51,951 bases of DNA from an uncultured Clostridium sp. (lineage in GTDB: Bacteria > Bacillota > Clostridia > Lachnospirales > Lachnospiraceae): contig CANRZB010000023.1 of the NCBI GenBank assembly GCA_947644195.1, positions 1-51,951 of the forward strand, written 5' to 3'. The position numbers were made by a program, and so were the translations under genes. Below the pieces are notes generated by a model. It was not told the origin of the DNA. It ran no database searches and was given only the letters and a program-made list of their open reading frames with translations. This document shows, piece after piece, positions 50,008-51,951 of this stretch (positions within the stretch are counted from its first letter, which is position 1; each line of letters opens with the position of its first letter).

Positions 50008-50613
50008 TTAGTGTAAAAATGTATGAATCGCATATTGTACAATCTGAAATAACCCCATGCTGTACAGAAAGATGGCCAAAGGTTTTCCCAGCAGGATAAT
50101 GACAGTAAAGCGCTTTAATGTCATGCTGCTGACTCCCGCCAGGTAGCATAGAAAGTCATCCGGGGCAACAGGCAGGAAGATTAATAATGCAAAAATTCGC
50201 TCAAATTGTTTCTTCTTACTAAGAAATTTCTGGTATTTCAAATAAAACTTATCTCCTGTTACATTTTTTACAAAGAGAGTGCCATAATGTTTGGCTACCA
50301 GAAATGCCCAGACAGAGCCGGCACAGATTCCGATGTAATTGTAGATAAAACCCCAGACTGCCCCAAAAAACATAACCCCAAAGGCGCAACCAATAGAACC
50401 GGGCAAAATGGGGATCACTACCTGGATGGCTTGGATCAATATAAATAGAATGGGAGCCATAATGCCGCATTTGCCCAAAAATTTCTCCAGAGCATCGGGA
50501 TTGGTGATTAGTCCACTGCGGAGACACCATGCCATAAGCCCCAGCATAAGGATCCAGCCGCTAATTTCAAATATTTTTTTATGCTGCAAAAATTGATCCA
50601 TGATTTTCTTCAT
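50008..50613 (-). CDS. VTT/DedA-type membrane protein (TVP38/TMEM64)
   Basis: A 201-residue membrane protein with about five spans and the VTT (SNARE-associated) domain: ILPGSIGCAFGVMFFGAVWG (about 72-91), AGSVWAFLVAKHYGTLF, and LLIFLPVAPDDFLCYLAGVS, the reentrant-loop signature in which the usual Arg is absent. Relatives move polyprenyl phosphates or scramble lipids across membranes. It lies between two lipid-type glycosyltransferases and overlaps the upstream one by 35 bases, so a role in flipping the glycolipid or its carrier is plausible. Confidence 0.87.
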   Translation of the reverse strand: MKKIMDQFLQHKKIFEISGWILMLGLMAWCLRSGLITNPDALEKFLGKCGIMAPILFILIQAIQVVIPILPGSIGCAFGVMFFGAVWGFIYNYIGICAGSVWAFLVAKHYGTLFVKNVTGDKFYLKYQKFLSKKKQFERIFALLIFLPVAPDDFLCYLAGVSSMTLKRFTVIILLGKPLAIFLYSMGLFQIVQYAIHTFLH

Positions 50614-51772
50614 CTTTTCTCACATCCTGTTTTTTTATCTTGCTCTGATAACGTGCTTCTATCTGCGATGCAAATTGTGCCTGCCCCAGACCCGCTACAC
50701 TGGCTCGGATGTTTTCCGGGGAAAAGCGTGGATTATGTTTGGCAGCGGTACACAAGAACTCTAGGCCATGCTGAAAAGAAGATTCGTCTACGTAACCAAC
50801 GCCGTTTTCATAATCCCACAGAATTCCGTCCAGACATTCGTCCTGCCGAACCAGAAGTGGAATACCACATGCCAGAGCTTCAATGTAGGTAAGGCCCTGA
50901 GTTTCGGAAGTGGAAGCGGAGACAAAAATATCTCCCAGTGCATAATAATCCTGGATCTGATCGAAAGGAACCATACCCGCGAAAATTACCTGGGATTCCA
51001 GATGCAGATCCCGTGCCTGTTGCTCCAAAGATTCCCGTTCCGGTCCGTCTCCAACGATTAGAAATACCAATTCCTGGTTTTTTGTTTTTTGCATATAGGT
51101 CAGTAATTCTGTAATGTTTTTTTCTGTGGAAAGTCTTCCAATATATAGCAGTACGGTTTGATGGTCAGAGATGCCAAACTGCTGCCGAAGCTGTTGAGTG
51201 TGGTTTCTGTCCGGGGCAGCAAATTTCTGTAAAGAGATACCGCTTGGAATGACATGGACCTGGCGTTTCACGCCATACTGCCCCAACAATTTTTTGACTT
51301 TTTCGGTGGGCACGATAATTTCATCGGTGCGGTTACAGCAGATCCGGCTGAATTGCTGTACGATTTTCCGGAAGCATTGTTTATCCGGCATATGCAGATA
51401 GGAGAGATAATCTTCGTAAATGGTATGATAAGTATGAAGGTGGGGAAGTCCCAGATTGTCCGCTATTTTGCGCCCCAAATGTCCCATCGTAAATTCTGTA
51501 TGGGTATGAATCACATCCAAGTGTAATTTTTTCACTTTCTGCTCCCATAGTTTAGAAAAAGTGACGCCAATGCGCCGTTCCTTTAACATGGGAAAAGGCA
51601 CGCTGGTAACCCGGTATACACCTTTTTCATCCAAAGGAGCAGCCGGATTGGTAACAGTAAAGATAAATACAGAATGACCCAGATTTTCCAATCCTTTTTT
51701 CAATTCAAAGATGGAACTTGCTACGCCATTCACTTCAGGATAATACGTATCTGTAAAAATTCCTATTCTCAT
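50579..51772 (-). CDS. GT4 glycosyltransferase, alMGS-like
   Basis: A 397-residue GT4 enzyme similar in layout to alpha-monoglucosyl-diacylglycerol synthases. It opens GIFTDTYYPEVNGVASSIF, has VIHTHTEFTMGHLGRKIA and HTYHTIYEDYL in the lipid-facing domain, and LYIGRLSTEKNITELLTYM, FAGMVPFDQI and the E-x7-E motif in SETQGLTYIEALACG. It should transfer glucose from UDP-glucose to diacylglycerol on the inner face of the membrane. Start 51772 is preceded by GGGGAATT; an in-frame ATG at 51799 has less support. It is the first gene of the operon, with a promoter at 51857-51884. Confidence 0.87.
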   Translation of the reverse strand: MRIGIFTDTYYPEVNGVASSIFELKKGLENLGHSVFIFTVTNPAAPLDEKGVYRVTSVPFPMLKERRIGVTFSKLWEQKVKKLHLDVIHTHTEFTMGHLGRKIADNLGLPHLHTYHTIYEDYLSYLHMPDKQCFRKIVQQFSRICCNRTDEIIVPTEKVKKLLGQYGVKRQVHVIPSGISLQKFAAPDRNHTQQLRQQFGISDHQTVLLYIGRLSTEKNITELLTYMQKTKNQELVFLIVGDGPERESLEQQARDLHLESQVIFAGMVPFDQIQDYYALGDIFVSASTSETQGLTYIEALACGIPLLVRQDECLDGILWDYENGVGYVDESSFQHGLEFLCTAAKHNPRFSPENIRASVAGLGQAQFASQIEARYQSKIKKQDVRKDEENHGSIFAA

Positions 51773-51856
51773 AATTCCCCTCTTTTCTGTACAGATCAAT
51801 TTCGTTCTACGGTCTGCACGATCCCCTCTTTTTTCGTTGGTACAACTGTAAAACTT

Positions 51857-51884
51857 ATTTTATAATACGATACCATAATATCAA
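51857..51884 (-). promoter_or_regulatory. Promoter of the glycolipid operon
   Basis: On the minus strand TTGATA (51879-51884) and TAAAAT (51857-51862) are 16 bases apart; a TATTAT overlaps the second. The leader is about 80 bases. The remaining bases to the window end hold no visible feature. Confidence 0.5.
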
Positions 51885-51951
51885 TTAGATTTTTATTATT
51901 TGACTTTCCCCATTTTTTGAAATCCAATCATCCAAAAGCCTCTATACCAAA

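Noticed and set aside
1-51951. tRNA or rRNA genes
   Set aside because: Scanning for the T-loop GGTTCGAATCC and for conserved rRNA stretches on both strands gave nothing convincing; a tRNAscan run would settle it.

Overview
The window looks like chromosomal DNA from an endospore-forming Bacillota of the Lachnospiraceae type. I infer this from the spore-coat kinase-like gene, spoIIR, a large Bacillus-type SRP RNA, many AGGAGG ribosome sites, and several proteins typical of that family (LytR_C/LCP-like, DUF6128-like, YitT, orphan MsmK). I cannot name the species. No rRNA, tRNA, CRISPR array, phage gene or recognisable transposase was found.

Layout. 1-7.9 kb: acyl-ACP thioesterase, a YdcF-like membrane protein, the AzlCD amino-acid exporter, a CotS-like protein, a PEGA-domain lipoprotein and a phosphoglucomutase with a structured leader. 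7.9-13.2 kb: an AT-rich accessory islet. It holds a divergent pair (an unknown beta-propeller-like protein and a secreted BspA-type leucine-rich-repeat protein), then a three-gene set: a BtrH/C39-like protein, a stand-alone acyl carrier protein and a PaaK/CapK-type adenylating enzyme. This trio is my best candidate for an undescribed system: a minimal acyl or aminoacyl activation, carriage and transfer pathway. 13.3-19.4 kb: M14 carboxypeptidase, glycogen branching enzyme, small proteins, an ArsC/Spx-like protein and spoIIR. 19.7-31.5 kb: class A PBP, a GT2 glycosyltransferase, NAD synthetase, an M56 (BlaR1-like) protein with a broken zinc motif, an Lrp regulator, dCMP deaminase, a ROK glucokinase and a DUF6128-like protein. 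31.6-41.1 kb: acetyltransferase, tadA, SRP RNA, a large cNMP-domain protein, an SDR, an LCP-like plus TagA-like pair that both lack key catalytic residues, YitT and MsmK.

41.6-48.8 kb is one catabolic locus: a complete mannose-family PTS (EIIA, B, C, D) between two SIS-domain proteins, the second closely like fructoselysine-6-phosphate deglycase. A HAD phosphatase and two overlapping GntR/UTRA regulators follow. It is best read as uptake and deglycation of an Amadori compound (fructoselysine or glucoselysine type). Its promoter region carries repeats of AAATTGGTAC that are good operator candidates. 48.9-51.8 kb is a leftward operon of two GT4 glycosyltransferases and a VTT/DedA-type membrane protein, probably for glycolipid synthesis.

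One structural oddity covers the left third. A 40-bp direct repeat and, just inside it, a perfect 21-bp inverted repeat bound the segment from about 38 to 18514. The right 40-bp copy includes the stop codon of spoIIR.
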